Below are positions 7,168 to 15,732 of a stretch of 47,186 nucleotides of DNA, piece by piece. Under the pieces are notes generated by a model. It was not told the DNA's origin. It ran no database searches and worked only from the letters and a program-made list of their open reading frames with translations. This DNA is from Bacteroidales bacterium (GTDB lineage Bacteria > Bacteroidota > Bacteroidia > Bacteroidales > PUMT01), in contig SKND01000143.1 in assembly GCA_007120695.1 (NCBI GenBank), positions 1 through 47,186 of the forward strand, in the 5' to 3' direction. The position numbers and the translations under genes were made by a program. Position 1 is the first letter of the stretch, and each line of letters begins with the position of its first letter.

Positions 7168-9090
7168 TCATTTTTGTTTGCCAATGGTGTCATATACGGC
7201 CTGCAATATCTCGGTCCTGATATTCAGTGTACTTATCAGGTTATTGTCCCTTGTCGGATGCACCCTGTTGGACAGGAATATATAGAGAAGGTCGTAATCG
7301 GGATCCATCCACACAAAGGTCCCGGTAAAACCACTGTGCCCAAAACTATCGGGTGATGCACCTTTGCAGGGATAGGCCCTTTCGGCAGAACGCTCATGGT
7401 TGTCAATTACGGGCTTGTCAAAGCCTATCCCCCTGCGGTTATTGTTTTCAGGAAACTGTACCCTGGCAAATTCAGTAATTACTTCTTGCGATAGGTATCT
7501 CCTGCCACCATATTCACCACCGTTAAGGTACATCTGCAAAAGTTTGGCAAGATCCCCTGCGGTAGAGAATAATCCTGCATTGCCGCTCACACCTCCGAGT
7601 ACTGCCGCTGCCTCATCATGCACGAAGCCGCTTACCAGGGTCCTTCTGAAATTGTTATCTACTTCGGTCGGGACTATACGATGATGTGCAAAATGGCTGC
7701 GCGGATTATATCTGAGCGTGGAGGCGCCCAGAGGTTTGTAAAAATCATTATATAGTGCTTCTGAATAATCCCTTCCCTTAATATTCTCAATAACCCGGGG
7801 AGAGACAATAAAGGGAAGACAGGAGTACCTGTATTCACCATGAGGCAACAGATCGCTGCGGCGGATATCCCTGTAAACCCGTTGATTGAAGTTGTCTCTC
7901 AGGTACAGATGGCTGCCTATCTGGGTTGAAAAACCATCAAGCTCTTCATGCCTGTACCAGCGCCTGATATAATTGCCTCTCCTTACAGTCCGCTCCCAGT
8001 AGTTGAGATAAGGGGTTATACCGGACTGGTGGGTAAGGAGGTCTATAAGGGTAAGATCCTCTTTGTTGGACCTTCTGAACAGGCGGTTCTGCCAGTCATC
8101 CCAGTAATGGCTCAGAGGCAAACCGAGATCAATTGCCTTCTCATCAACGAGTTTCATGTACACAGGAAGGGGGCCGGTAATCTTGGTAACCGAAGCAAGA
8201 TCATATATATCGCCTTTTTCAACCTTTACCCTCCTGTCATAGGTGTGATATCCATAGGCATTATCAAGGATAACCTTTCCCCCAACGGCAACCAGCACCC
8301 TGCACCCGGGAAATGCTTCCGAGTCAAGTCCGGCGTATACTATTGAGTCGGTCCTGCGGTAAAGCACCCGGCTGTCCAGCCCTGCCTCTTCCGGAATAGT
8401 GTATTTCAGTCTAAGTCCCCCTGAAGTCTCCATTCCCCATCCTGCAGGAAAGTGATCTCCGGCAGCTTCAGGTAATGTTGCAGAGGTTCCTGTGGCACCG
8501 AAAACCAGTTGTGCCGACAGATCCTGGGCAAGGCTGCTTCCATCCGGTGCCGCAACAAGTCCGTCAAGCCTTTCCAGGCCTTTCCAGTCAGTAAGTGCCG
8601 GGGATCCGAAAACCACTGCAACAGACTTCTTTTCTTCGAGTTTCCTGATCAGATCATGTGCAAGGTTTAGTTGTTCTTCGTTCGCAGGAATGGCCCCGGC
8701 GGCAAAACCTGCAATCACCCTGTCATACTCCTCCAGCCGTTCCAGTCCCTTTGCAACCGACATCCCGGAAAACATATCAATCCTTATTACAGGCATTTCA
8801 AGATAATCGGTAACCCTGCCGGCAAATACCTCCGCATCGCCGGTTATAACTAACGCAAAACTTCCCTTCTCAAGTTCTTCAAGGGGGAGAATTCCATCCC
8901 TGTTAACAAGTACAGTTAAGGACCCTTCTGTTTCCTTCCTTATCTGAAGTTCTTTCAGATTGCCATTCTCTGCTGCGCCGCGTTCAACAGAGAGTGAACA
9001 AGGGGCTGCAGAGCCTGGGAGGTTCATAAAAACAGCAATTAATATAATACCTCTGCAAAAACTTTTTATACAGAACCTTTTAGTCTTCAT
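7168..9090 (-). CDS. Secreted serine hydrolase, class C beta-lactamase-like, with degenerate GH3 C-terminal domain
   Basis: 640 aa with an N-terminal signal peptide. Residues about 40-240 look like the C-terminal (non-barrel) domain of a GH3 enzyme, ending in QLVFGAT...LP and YTIPEEAGLDSR. The lactamase fold follows: SVTK at 300-303 (nucleophile S300, base K303), YSC in place of the Y-x-N motif, and GHSGFTG near 590. It is a clear paralogue of the second half of the 22154-25213 product, which retains the GH3 barrel; many blocks are shared (GGVSGNAGLFS, RRGIGFDKP, FLSNRVHP). Probable role: periplasmic peptidase or esterase acting on cell-wall material. It could still act on beta-lactams, but nothing specific supports that. 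Confidence 0.85.
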   Translation of the reverse strand: MKTKRFCIKSFCRGIILIAVFMNLPGSAAPCSLSVERGAAENGNLKELQIRKETEGSLTVLVNRDGILPLEELEKGSFALVITGDAEVFAGRVTDYLEMPVIRIDMFSGMSVAKGLERLEEYDRVIAGFAAGAIPANEEQLNLAHDLIRKLEEKKSVAVVFGSPALTDWKGLERLDGLVAAPDGSSLAQDLSAQLVFGATGTSATLPEAAGDHFPAGWGMETSGGLRLKYTIPEEAGLDSRVLYRRTDSIVYAGLDSEAFPGCRVLVAVGGKVILDNAYGYHTYDRRVKVEKGDIYDLASVTKITGPLPVYMKLVDEKAIDLGLPLSHYWDDWQNRLFRRSNKEDLTLIDLLTHQSGITPYLNYWERTVRRGNYIRRWYRHEELDGFSTQIGSHLYLRDNFNQRVYRDIRRSDLLPHGEYRYSCLPFIVSPRVIENIKGRDYSEALYNDFYKPLGASTLRYNPRSHFAHHRIVPTEVDNNFRRTLVSGFVHDEAAAVLGGVSGNAGLFSTAGDLAKLLQMYLNGGEYGGRRYLSQEVITEFARVQFPENNNRRGIGFDKPVIDNHERSAERAYPCKGASPDSFGHSGFTGTFVWMDPDYDLLYIFLSNRVHPTRDNNLISTLNIRTEILQAVYDTIGKQK

Positions 9091-9131
9091 AATAATTTAT
9101 TGTGACTGTTTATTAATTTAAATCCCACCGT

Positions 9132-10517
9132 CTAAAAAAATAGCATTGATACCACACTGAAATAGATCAGCAATCCAGTAATATCGACCATAGTAGTAAT
9201 TGCGGGACTGGCGGCAACGGCCGGATCTCCACCCAGCTTTTTGACCAGAAGCGGCAGACCGGCACCAATAATTGTAGATGAAATCACCTGGAGACATAAT
9301 GCTCCGGAAATCGCCAAAGCAATGAACAGAAGATTGTATTCAGGGGGAATCTCTGTTTCCCATGACAGGAACAGGATCTTTCCGAATGCAATGATCCCCA
9401 GCACAATGGAGAGAAGAAAGGATATCCGGGCCTCCTTGAAAAGTATATTAACCCAGTTTTTCAATGAGATCTGGCCCAGCGCAAGTGCCCTTATGACCAT
9501 AGTTGCGGCCTGCGAGCCTGCATTACCTCCCGTATCGGCAATCATTGGCATGTAGAGTGCCAGGATAATCAACGACGACATAGCCTCCTCATAACTATGG
9601 ATTATCATTCCCGAGATGATCCCGATAATTCCCAGGGAGGAGAGCCAAACGACCCTCTTCCTGAAATGACCTAAAACTCCTGTTTCCACGTAGTTCAGAT
9701 CTTCGGTCCCCGAAACTATTCCCATGAATTTCTCCAGATCTTCAGTATGCTCGGCACGAATAACGTCAATTGCCTCGTCATGGCGAACAATTCCGGCAAG
9801 CTGCCTGTGTGCGTTCAACACAGGAATGGCAACCATGTCATATTTCTCTATCTTCCGGGCAACACTCTCCCTGTCCTCATTCACATCAGCCCACACATAG
9901 TCGGTCTGCAGAACATCCTTGACAAGGGTATCCGGCTGTGCCATTATTATATCCTTCAGAGTGATAAACCCCTTCATCTTCATATTCTCATCTACTACAT
10001 AGATGTAATAGATCATCTTCCTGGAAGGAGCATCATGTCTAATCTTTTCAATAGCCTGAGTTACGGTCATCTCTGCCTGTACCGTGGCGAAATCGGTTAT
10101 CATGATACTTCCCGCAGTCTCTTCCGGGAATGAACTAAGGAATAACACATCTTCGCGAATCTTTTTATCAAGAAATGGCAGGAGCTCAAGCTGCTGATCC
10201 TTGTCAAGATCCTGGTAAAGGTCGGCCCTGATATCGGACGACATATTGGTAAATATCCTTGCAAAAATCCTTCTGTCAATCAGATCAAATAGCTCCAGCA
10301 GCAGCTCCATATCCATATTGGACGCTATATAACCCAGGTCTTCGTCAGAGAAGACCGGCAGTAGCTGCAATACCTGTTCATGGGTCAGATTCTGGAGAAT
10401 ATCGGCTATCTCCACTGCCGGCATTTTTTTCAGGATTGCTGCCAGTGCTTCCATCTCATTTGCCTCAGCCAGTCCCCGAACAATCGACTTCCTCTGGTCT
10501 GTTATCAGATTTTCCAT
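9132..10517 (-). CDS. mgtE: Magnesium transporter MgtE
   Basis: 461 aa, full-length. The order is N domain (about 1-130, repeated helical pairs such as PAVEIADILQNLTHEQVLQLL), tandem CBS domains (about 135-260), a plug helix, and five membrane helices. The pore signature MIADTGGNAGSQ sits at the start of the second membrane helix. CBS and N domains close the pore when cytosolic Mg2+ is high. The leader is an M-box riboswitch, so both expression and gating answer to Mg2+. Single gene; the ATG at 10517 follows an approximately 320-nt leader. 41 nt separate its stop from the start of the downstream hydrolase gene on the same strand. Confidence 0.96.
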   Translation of the reverse strand: MENLITDQRKSIVRGLAEANEMEALAAILKKMPAVEIADILQNLTHEQVLQLLPVFSDEDLGYIASNMDMELLLELFDLIDRRIFARIFTNMSSDIRADLYQDLDKDQQLELLPFLDKKIREDVLFLSSFPEETAGSIMITDFATVQAEMTVTQAIEKIRHDAPSRKMIYYIYVVDENMKMKGFITLKDIIMAQPDTLVKDVLQTDYVWADVNEDRESVARKIEKYDMVAIPVLNAHRQLAGIVRHDEAIDVIRAEHTEDLEKFMGIVSGTEDLNYVETGVLGHFRKRVVWLSSLGIIGIISGMIIHSYEEAMSSLIILALYMPMIADTGGNAGSQAATMVIRALALGQISLKNWVNILFKEARISFLLSIVLGIIAFGKILFLSWETEIPPEYNLLFIALAISGALCLQVISSTIIGAGLPLLVKKLGGDPAVAASPAITTMVDITGLLIYFSVVSMLFF

Positions 10518-10600
10518 GATCCTGCTGTTTAATCAGTTAATAATAGTGCCTGAAGAAGTATCAATCCTGCAGAGAACCTGCAGCAGAAGGGTATACTAAT

Positions 10601-10625
10601 CAAAAAGCCCTTCCGAAGAAGGGGC
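10601..10625 (-). terminator. mgtE: Riboswitch-controlled terminator upstream of mgtE
   Basis: On the minus strand, CCCTTC-TTCG-GAAGGG forms a stem with a stable UUCG tetraloop (10608-10623), followed by C and five T residues. It sits between the M-box aptamer and mgtE, about 85 nt before the ATG, so it must be conditional if mgtE is to be made from this promoter. Confidence 0.82.
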
Positions 10626-10841
10626 ATCCATCAATCCATCCCGGCATGCGGTAGTTACCGATTGATAATTAAAATTGCCCCTTGTTGAGTTTTAGCTCTG
10701 AATGACTTATTCCTCGGAAAATGGAAAGCTGCATTATGCCAAGCCTTAATCCGGCAGGGCCTGTTCTACCCATTGGCGTCTGTGGACGTTTTTGGGCAGC
10801 AGCCTGTGTTCATTCAGTAGCCTCACCTAACAGGCTAAAAC
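10601..10841 (-). promoter_or_regulatory. M-box (ykoK) magnesium riboswitch upstream of mgtE
   Basis: Read on the minus strand from about 10836, the sequence has the M-box landmarks in order: GTTAGGTGAGGC, ATGAACACAGGCTGCTGCCC, AACGTCCACAGACGCCAATG, GGATTAAGGC, AATGCAGC and GAGCTAAAACTC (ending about 10690). The aptamer is followed by an expression platform. GGGGCA plus ATCAATC near 10658-10683 can pair with GATTGAT and TGCCCC near 10621-10638. That hairpin shares bases with the terminator at 10601-10625, so the two exclude each other. Binding of Mg2+ should favour termination. M-boxes are best known from Firmicutes; this gene context (mgtE) is the classic one. Confidence 0.9.
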
Positions 10842-10847
10842 CGAACG

Positions 10848-10855
10848 CAAAATTA
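10848..10855 (-). promoter_or_regulatory. -7 promoter element for the M-box/mgtE transcript
   Basis: TAATTTTG on the minus strand matches TAnnTTTG fully. The start of transcription would fall near 10841, just before the first M-box stem. Only a weak T-run serves as a -33 element. Confidence 0.5.
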
Positions 10856-10940
10856 TAAAATTACAGTATAAAAAAAAACCTTACCATGAGTGATTATTAA
10901 ATTTACCAATAAACCGTCTGTTACAATATTTTCAATATGC

Positions 10941-11021
10941 TTACAGAAGGAATCGCTGCGCTTTAACATTAAATTTTTTCATGTGTATGTGTGTAATTTT
11001 ACACAGAAAGAATTCAATGTA
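10941..11021 (-). repeat. Structured intergenic repeat, copy C
   Basis: On the minus strand this runs from TACATTGAATTC (near 11021) through the hairpin (11002-11019 with 10967-10985, one bulge) to the conserved AAGCGCAGCGATTCC and CTGTAA ending at 10941. The apical stem is TGTG/CACA, against TGCG/CGCA in copy B and ATCTG/CAGAT in copy A. The 16-nt loop keeps the AAATTACACACA motif. There is no strong terminator hairpin after CTGTAA. It lies between the M-box and pepD. Confidence 0.75.
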
Positions 11022-11027
11022 TATTTG
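10997..11027 (+). promoter_or_regulatory. Possible pepD promoter at the edge of repeat copy C
   Basis: TATATTTG (11020-11027) is a full match to the -7 element. TTTT at 10997-11000 is 19 nt upstream in the -33 position. The -33 part lies inside the repeat copy and the -7 at its edge, so the repeat may supply half of the promoter. The leader to the ATG at 11107 would be about 73 nt. Confidence 0.4.
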
Positions 11028-11106
11028 GTTTGAATTAAAAAACCTTTAATTTGCGCACTTTTAATGACAAACGGCATTAACAATATTATTTTAATTTTCC
11101 TTATCA

Positions 11107-12564
11107 ATGAACAGACTGCAAAAACTGGAACCAGAAATCATCTGGAAATATTTTGAAGATATTTGCGGGGTCCCTCGTCCCTCCAAAAAAGAGGATAAAA
11201 TAATTAACTTTCTGACTGAATTCTCAAAGAATCACGATCTGGAATGCAAAAAAGATCAGGCTGGAAATATCCTGATAACCAAACCGGCTTCTCGCGGATT
11301 TGAGAGAAAGAAGACGGTGGTCCTTCAAAGCCATATGGACATGGTTGGGGAAAAGAACTCTGAAACAGATCACAATTTTGAAACTGATCCTGTAGAACCA
11401 TTCATTGATGGTGAATGGATCAGGGCTAAAGGAACAACCCTGGGTGCCGATGATGGCATAGGAATGGCAGCTCAGCTCGCAATTCTATCAACAGACTCTG
11501 TCACACATGGTAAACTGGAGTGCCTGTTTACTGTTGATGAAGAGACGGGTTTGACAGGAGCTTTTGCACTAAAGCCAGGTTTTTTTGAAGGTAAGATACT
11601 TATCAACCTCGATTCAGAGGATGAGGGCGAACTTTTTATAGGATGTGCCGGCGGTATCGACACCCTGGCAACAATGGAGTTCGATACAGAAGATATACCT
11701 GCCTCTCATTCAGGGTTTATTGTGAAGGTAGAAGGCCTGACGGGCGGTCATTCAGGAGACGATATTCATAGAGGAAGGGGAAATTCCAACAAGATACTTA
11801 ACAGGTTTCTATGGAACCTGAACAACAGGTTCGATATGAAACTTGTTAGATTTGACGGTGGTAACCTGCGAAATGCAATACCAAGAGAGGCAGAAGCACT
11901 TTTTTCCATACACCGTGATGATACAGGCCCGATGAATGATTATTTTGCCTCATTCAAAGAAATAGTAGCTGCAGAGATGTCAGATGCCGAACCTGGTTTT
12001 GTTATTACGCTGGAGAATGCAGAAATTGCAGGTCCCGCAATTGATGAAGATTCTCAGCTGGACCTTCTCTACTCACTGTATGCCTGTCCCAATGGTGTGA
12101 TCTCCTGGAGCAGAAAAATTAAAGACCTTGTTGAAACGTCCACAAACCTGGCTTCTGTGAAATTTGTCGATAACAGAATTTTGATTACAACAAGTCAGCG
12201 CTCCTCATCTGATTCGGCAAAAGCCGATGTAGTATCAATGGTGGAGAGTGTCTTCCGGCTGGCAAATGCCAATGTAAAGAAATCAGGAGGTTATCCTGGC
12301 TGGAAACCTGACCAGGATTCAGAGATTCTCCGGATAACCAGGTCGGTTTATAAAAAACTTTTCAATACAGAACCTGTGGTAAGGGCTATCCACGCAGGAC
12401 TGGAATGTGGTTTGTTTCTTGAGAAATACCCGGATCTGGATATGATATCCATCGGACCGACCATCAAGGGTGCACACTCACCGGATGAGAGGCTGCATAT
12501 AGAGTCAGTACGAAAATTCTGGGATCTCCTGGCCGGAGTTCTGAAGGATATTCCTGAAAATTAG
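11107..12564 (+). CDS. pepD: Aminoacyl-histidine dipeptidase (PepD, M20 family)
   Basis: 485 aa, the usual length. Zinc-binding and catalytic motifs are LQSHMDMVGE, LGADDGIGMA and DEETGLTGA, with the final ligand region near IHAGLECGLF and IGPTIKGAHSPDERLHIE. The lid domain (GGHSGDDIHRGRGN) lies between. It hydrolyses Xaa-His dipeptides such as carnosine and many other dipeptides in the cytosol; no signal peptide is seen. Single gene. The plus-strand start ATG at 11107 matches the family N-terminus (LEPEIIWKYFEDICGVPRPS). The call is secure. Confidence 0.94.
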   Translation: MNRLQKLEPEIIWKYFEDICGVPRPSKKEDKIINFLTEFSKNHDLECKKDQAGNILITKPASRGFERKKTVVLQSHMDMVGEKNSETDHNFETDPVEPFIDGEWIRAKGTTLGADDGIGMAAQLAILSTDSVTHGKLECLFTVDEETGLTGAFALKPGFFEGKILINLDSEDEGELFIGCAGGIDTLATMEFDTEDIPASHSGFIVKVEGLTGGHSGDDIHRGRGNSNKILNRFLWNLNNRFDMKLVRFDGGNLRNAIPREAEALFSIHRDDTGPMNDYFASFKEIVAAEMSDAEPGFVITLENAEIAGPAIDEDSQLDLLYSLYACPNGVISWSRKIKDLVETSTNLASVKFVDNRILITTSQRSSSDSAKADVVSMVESVFRLANANVKKSGGYPGWKPDQDSEILRITRSVYKKLFNTEPVVRAIHAGLECGLFLEKYPDLDMISIGPTIKGAHSPDERLHIESVRKFWDLLAGVLKDIPEN

Positions 12565-12671
12565 AAACAGGTAGCAAATCCTGACGATCAGGTATCTGAG
12601 AGGCTTGCCGGAGATGAAATTGAGATATTCTGATGTCTATGTGCGCATTAGTGCAAGCATTTAAGAGGCAT

Positions 12672-12755
12672 AGATGATTTGTTCCGGCTCAGAAATGATT
12701 TATTCCGGCACAGTTAGTTCATTCGAGCCCGGTGTTAATTCATTCCTGTTCGCTG
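12672..12755. repeat. Degenerate 21-bp tandem repeat at the rubredoxin 3' end
   Basis: Four units of 21 bp begin at 12672, 12693, 12714 and 12735. Units 1 and 2 agree at 18 of 21 positions (core GATTTRTTCCGGC). Units 3 and 4 share TTARTTCATTC. The last unit runs into the 3' end of the rubredoxin gene. The gap between pepD and rubredoxin holds nothing else that I recognise. Confidence 0.5.
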
Positions 12756-12901
12756 AACTCCTCTGAACCTACTCCGCAAACCGGGCATCTCCAGCTGTCC
12801 GGCAGTTCTTCAAAAGCAGTGCCGGGTTCAATCCCACCCATCATATCACCATTATCAGGGTCATAAAGGTAACCGCAAACCTTACATCTGTATTTTTTCA
12901 T
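12740..12901 (-). CDS. Rubredoxin
   Basis: 53 aa. Two Cys-x-x-Cys-Gly knuckles, [10 protein letters not shown] near the start and CPVCGVG near residue 40, bind one iron. The usual rubredoxin middle ([18 protein letters not shown]) is intact. It is a small cytosolic one-electron carrier, often feeding peroxide- or oxygen-reducing enzymes in anaerobes; no such partner is in view. The gene lies 70 nt downstream of the decarboxylase beta subunit on the same strand and may share its transcript. The ATG at 12899-12901 is the only start. Confidence 0.95.
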   Translation of the reverse strand: MKKYRCKVCGYLYDPDNGDMMGGIEPGTAFEELPDSWRCPVCGVGSEEFSEQE

Positions 12902-12971
12902 AATAGTTACTTTCGTTATGTCAGATCAAATATATGTAATGCATACCTCATGAAGCTTTACCTTCAACAGG

Positions 12972-14300
12972 CTACATCAGAAAGCTAAGCAGTATACCTG
13001 CCGCAACTGCCGATCCAATAACTCCCGACACATTTGGTGCCATGGCGTGCATCAGAAGATGATTTGTCGGGTCATAACGAAGACCCTCATGCTGCACAAC
13101 TCTTGCACTGTCAGGCACCGCCGAAACTCCTGCTGCTCCGATCAGGGGATTGATCTTATCTTCATTACTGAGAAACAAGTTCATTACCCTGGCAAAGATA
13201 AGTCCCCCGGCTGTAGCTATCATGAATGATACAGCTCCAAGTCCGAAGATCAATACCGATGTTGGTGTCAGGAAGACATCAGCCTGTGTTGATGCCCCCA
13301 CAGTTAGTCCCAGCAGTATGGTCACAATGTCTATCATACTTCCTCTGGCTGTTTCTGCGAGTCTTCTTGTTACAGTCGACTCTTTCAGCAGGTTGCCGAA
13401 AAATAGCATACCAAGTAAAGGCAATGAGCTGGGAGAAATCAGTGAGGTAATTATCAGGCCTATTATAGGAAAAAGAATCTTTTCAGTCTTTGATACCGCT
13501 CTGGGTGGTTTCATCCGGATAATTCGTTCTTTCCGGTTTGTAAGAAGCCGCATGATAGGAGGCTGGATAACCGGCACAAGTGCCATATATGAATAGGCAG
13601 CTATAGCTATCGGTCCTATGAGATTTCTGACGGTTGTCCCGTCAGGAAGGATATTCACCCCGTCAGCGAGTTTTGAGGATAAAAATATTGCCGTTGGTCC
13701 GTCAGCACCTCCTATTATACCAATAGCCCCCGCTTCAGGCAAGGCAAATCCAAGGTATAGAGCACCAAGAAAAGTGAGGAATATCCCAACTTGTGCCGCA
13801 GCACCCAGAAGCATTAGCCGGGGATTTGAAATAAGTGATGAAAAATCTGTCATTGCACCGATACCCAGAAATATAAGAGGAGGATAAACCCCTTTCAGCA
13901 CACCGAAATAAAGGTAATTCATAACACTTCCCTCTTCATAAATGCCAAGCTGAAGCCCGGCATCCTGAACAAAAGGCATATTCCCTATTATTATCCCGGT
14001 GCCGATAGGGACAAGTAACAGAGGTTCATACTCGAACCTTATGGCCAGAAAAATAAATATCAGGCCTATTGCAATCATAAAAATATTTGCCCACGTAATA
14101 TTCAAAAAACCGGAAAAGCTAAAAAAGGTCCTCAGCCCTTCCAGTGCCTGGGAGCCGGACTCACCTGCTTCACCAAAAGCAGTCTCATAAGTCTGCGATC
14201 CGCCTGCTACCTGGCCCTGCAACCCCGGAATTGTTCCCAGTCCTGTCCACAATAGTGCAAGGAGTACAACGATTCCAAAAACAGTGAGCAATCTCTTCAT
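12972..14300 (-). CDS. Sodium-pumping decarboxylase beta subunit (OadB/MmdB type)
   Basis: 442 aa, about 10 membrane helices. Signature blocks are GIGAMTDFSSLISNP, GIIGGADGPTAIFLSSKLA (sodium and carboxybiotin site), AAYSYMALVPVIQPPIMRLL and IGAAGVSAVPDSARV. It couples decarboxylation of carboxybiotin to Na+ export across the inner membrane. The extra N-terminal segment (about residues 1-60, one helix plus a Gly/Ser/Glu-rich linker) is common in Bacteroidota. The alpha, gamma and biotin-carrier genes lie 5 kb away at 19-21.4 kb, so the complex is encoded in two places. Whether it also serves oxaloacetate decarboxylation is not decidable here. Confidence 0.93.
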   Translation of the reverse strand: MKRLLTVFGIVVLLALLWTGLGTIPGLQGQVAGGSQTYETAFGEAGESGSQALEGLRTFFSFSGFLNITWANIFMIAIGLIFIFLAIRFEYEPLLLVPIGTGIIIGNMPFVQDAGLQLGIYEEGSVMNYLYFGVLKGVYPPLIFLGIGAMTDFSSLISNPRLMLLGAAAQVGIFLTFLGALYLGFALPEAGAIGIIGGADGPTAIFLSSKLADGVNILPDGTTVRNLIGPIAIAAYSYMALVPVIQPPIMRLLTNRKERIIRMKPPRAVSKTEKILFPIIGLIITSLISPSSLPLLGMLFFGNLLKESTVTRRLAETARGSMIDIVTILLGLTVGASTQADVFLTPTSVLIFGLGAVSFMIATAGGLIFARVMNLFLSNEDKINPLIGAAGVSAVPDSARVVQHEGLRYDPTNHLLMHAMAPNVSGVIGSAVAAGILLSFLM

Positions 14301-14357
14301 TTGTTATGTATCTTATATTCCATTTCCGTATTTATCGGGTAAATGTCTTTTGGATTT

Positions 14358-14388
14358 TTTGACAACGTTATAATATATCCTATTTTTA
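14358..14388 (+). promoter_or_regulatory. Promoter for the Nramp-M20-epimerase-aldolase operon
   Basis: TTTG (14358-14361), a 19-nt spacer, then TATTTTTA (14381-14388), one base from the TAnnTTTG consensus. Transcription would begin near 14395, about 88 nt before the ATG at 14483. Confidence 0.5.
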
Positions 14389-14482
14389 AGCTTTTTAAAT
14401 TTACATGGTTAAATAATGGATCTATCCATCACAATCCCGGTACGGTTATTAATGACATAAAATTAAGTATTAATTTCTTCAT

Positions 14483-15706
14483 ATGCGCAGCAAGATAAAA
14501 AGTATTGTTAATTCTCTTGGGCCGGGCATTATTATTGCTGCTGTCGTCCTGGGGCCGGGTAGCATAACCGTATCATCTCAGATTGGTGCATCCTATGGCT
14601 ACACTTTTCTCTGGGTACTTTTATTCGCATGTATCTTTATGATCACTTACACCTCCATGAGTGCCAGGTTCGGAATCTCCAACAGTGCATCCATACTGCA
14701 AACAATCTCTGTTAAATATGGAAAGTGGTTCTCGGTTACAATAGGAACCGCAGCATTCCTTGCTTCTCTAAGCTTTCAATTTGGCAATAACTTTGGAGTA
14801 GGGATCGGGATGAATGGAATCACCGGGATTGATGAAAGGTTATGGCCGCTGATCTTTACACCTCTTGCTTTGTTGCTTATGTTCGGGGCAAAGAACCTTT
14901 ACAGGATTCTGGAAAAACTCATGATGGCCCTGGTGCTGATCATGATAATTTCCTTTTTTATAAATCTGATCCTTACCCGGCCTGAAATAATCCCTCTGGC
15001 AAAAGGCTTTATACCCCATTCGGTTGAAAGGGACCAGTTAGGTATACTTGCTGCATTACTGGGAACCTCATTCTCCCTGGTCGGTGCAATGTATCATTCC
15101 TACCTGGCACAGGATAAAGGATGGAAGAAAGAAAATCTCAAGGGAAGCCTGCAGGATACATTTTTTGGCATTATAATGCTTGCCACTATCACTGCAGTGA
15201 TAATTATTACTTCAGCCTCATCATTGCATCCGTTGGGCATTAAAGTTACCTCTGCAGCGGATATGGCCCTTCAGCTGGAAGCCCTTTTCGGGTTCTATGC
15301 GAAGGTAATTTTTAGCCTTGGACTTTGTGCTGCAGCTTTCTCGTCGCTGATGGTAAATGCGATTATTGGCGGGGGACTGATGTCAGACGGACTTGGACTG
15401 GGCCGGTCAATGAATCAGAAGATGCCAAAAATTTTTGCAATGATCATTTTGATTACAGGAATGCTGGTAGCAGTATTTCTCAGGGGAAATGTCATTTATG
15501 CTCTGATAATGGCACAGGCTTCCTCCATTCTGGCTGTCCCGCTTATAGGGCTGGGTTTGTTCATGGTGGCAAACAACAAGGAAGTGATGGGAATATACAA
15601 AAACAACACGCGGCAAAATATTATTGCGTTAATTGGCCTGTTTAGTATAACTTTAATGGTGTATTTTATGTATCGTTCACTTAATACCTATATAAGTGCC
15701 TTTTAA
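14483..15706 (+). CDS. Nramp-family transporter with non-canonical metal site
   Basis: 407 aa, about 11 membrane helices. Helix 1 has the Nramp layout (SLGPGIIIAAVVLGPGS), but the metal-binding DPGN reads GPGS (24-27). Helix 6 reads GAMYHSYLAQ, keeping Met203 and His205 where canonical transporters have MPH. Loss of the helix 1 Asp and Asn argues against a standard Mn2+/Fe2+ importer. It may carry Mg2+, as in Nramp-related magnesium transporters, or an organic substrate. It is the first gene of an operon with a peptidase, an epimerase-like protein and a DapA-like aldolase, which favours uptake of the substrate of that pathway; that is an inference. ATG at 14483. Confidence 0.8.
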   Translation: MRSKIKSIVNSLGPGIIIAAVVLGPGSITVSSQIGASYGYTFLWVLLFACIFMITYTSMSARFGISNSASILQTISVKYGKWFSVTIGTAAFLASLSFQFGNNFGVGIGMNGITGIDERLWPLIFTPLALLLMFGAKNLYRILEKLMMALVLIMIISFFINLILTRPEIIPLAKGFIPHSVERDQLGILAALLGTSFSLVGAMYHSYLAQDKGWKKENLKGSLQDTFFGIIMLATITAVIIITSASSLHPLGIKVTSAADMALQLEALFGFYAKVIFSLGLCAAAFSSLMVNAIIGGGLMSDGLGLGRSMNQKMPKIFAMIILITGMLVAVFLRGNVIYALIMAQASSILAVPLIGLGLFMVANNKEVMGIYKNNTRQNIIALIGLFSITLMVYFMYRSLNTYISAF

Positions 15707-15732
15707 CACTGAATATGTAAAAAGTATTTTAT

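Noticed and set aside
6738-7220. 160-codon ORF overlapping the DUF456 gene in another frame
   Set aside because: Cys- and Arg-rich translation without sense; the DUF456 frame has family motifs and membrane segments.
9132-10517. mgtE as CBS-domain protein of another family
   Set aside because: The pore motif MIADTGGNAGSQ and the N domain make MgtE certain.
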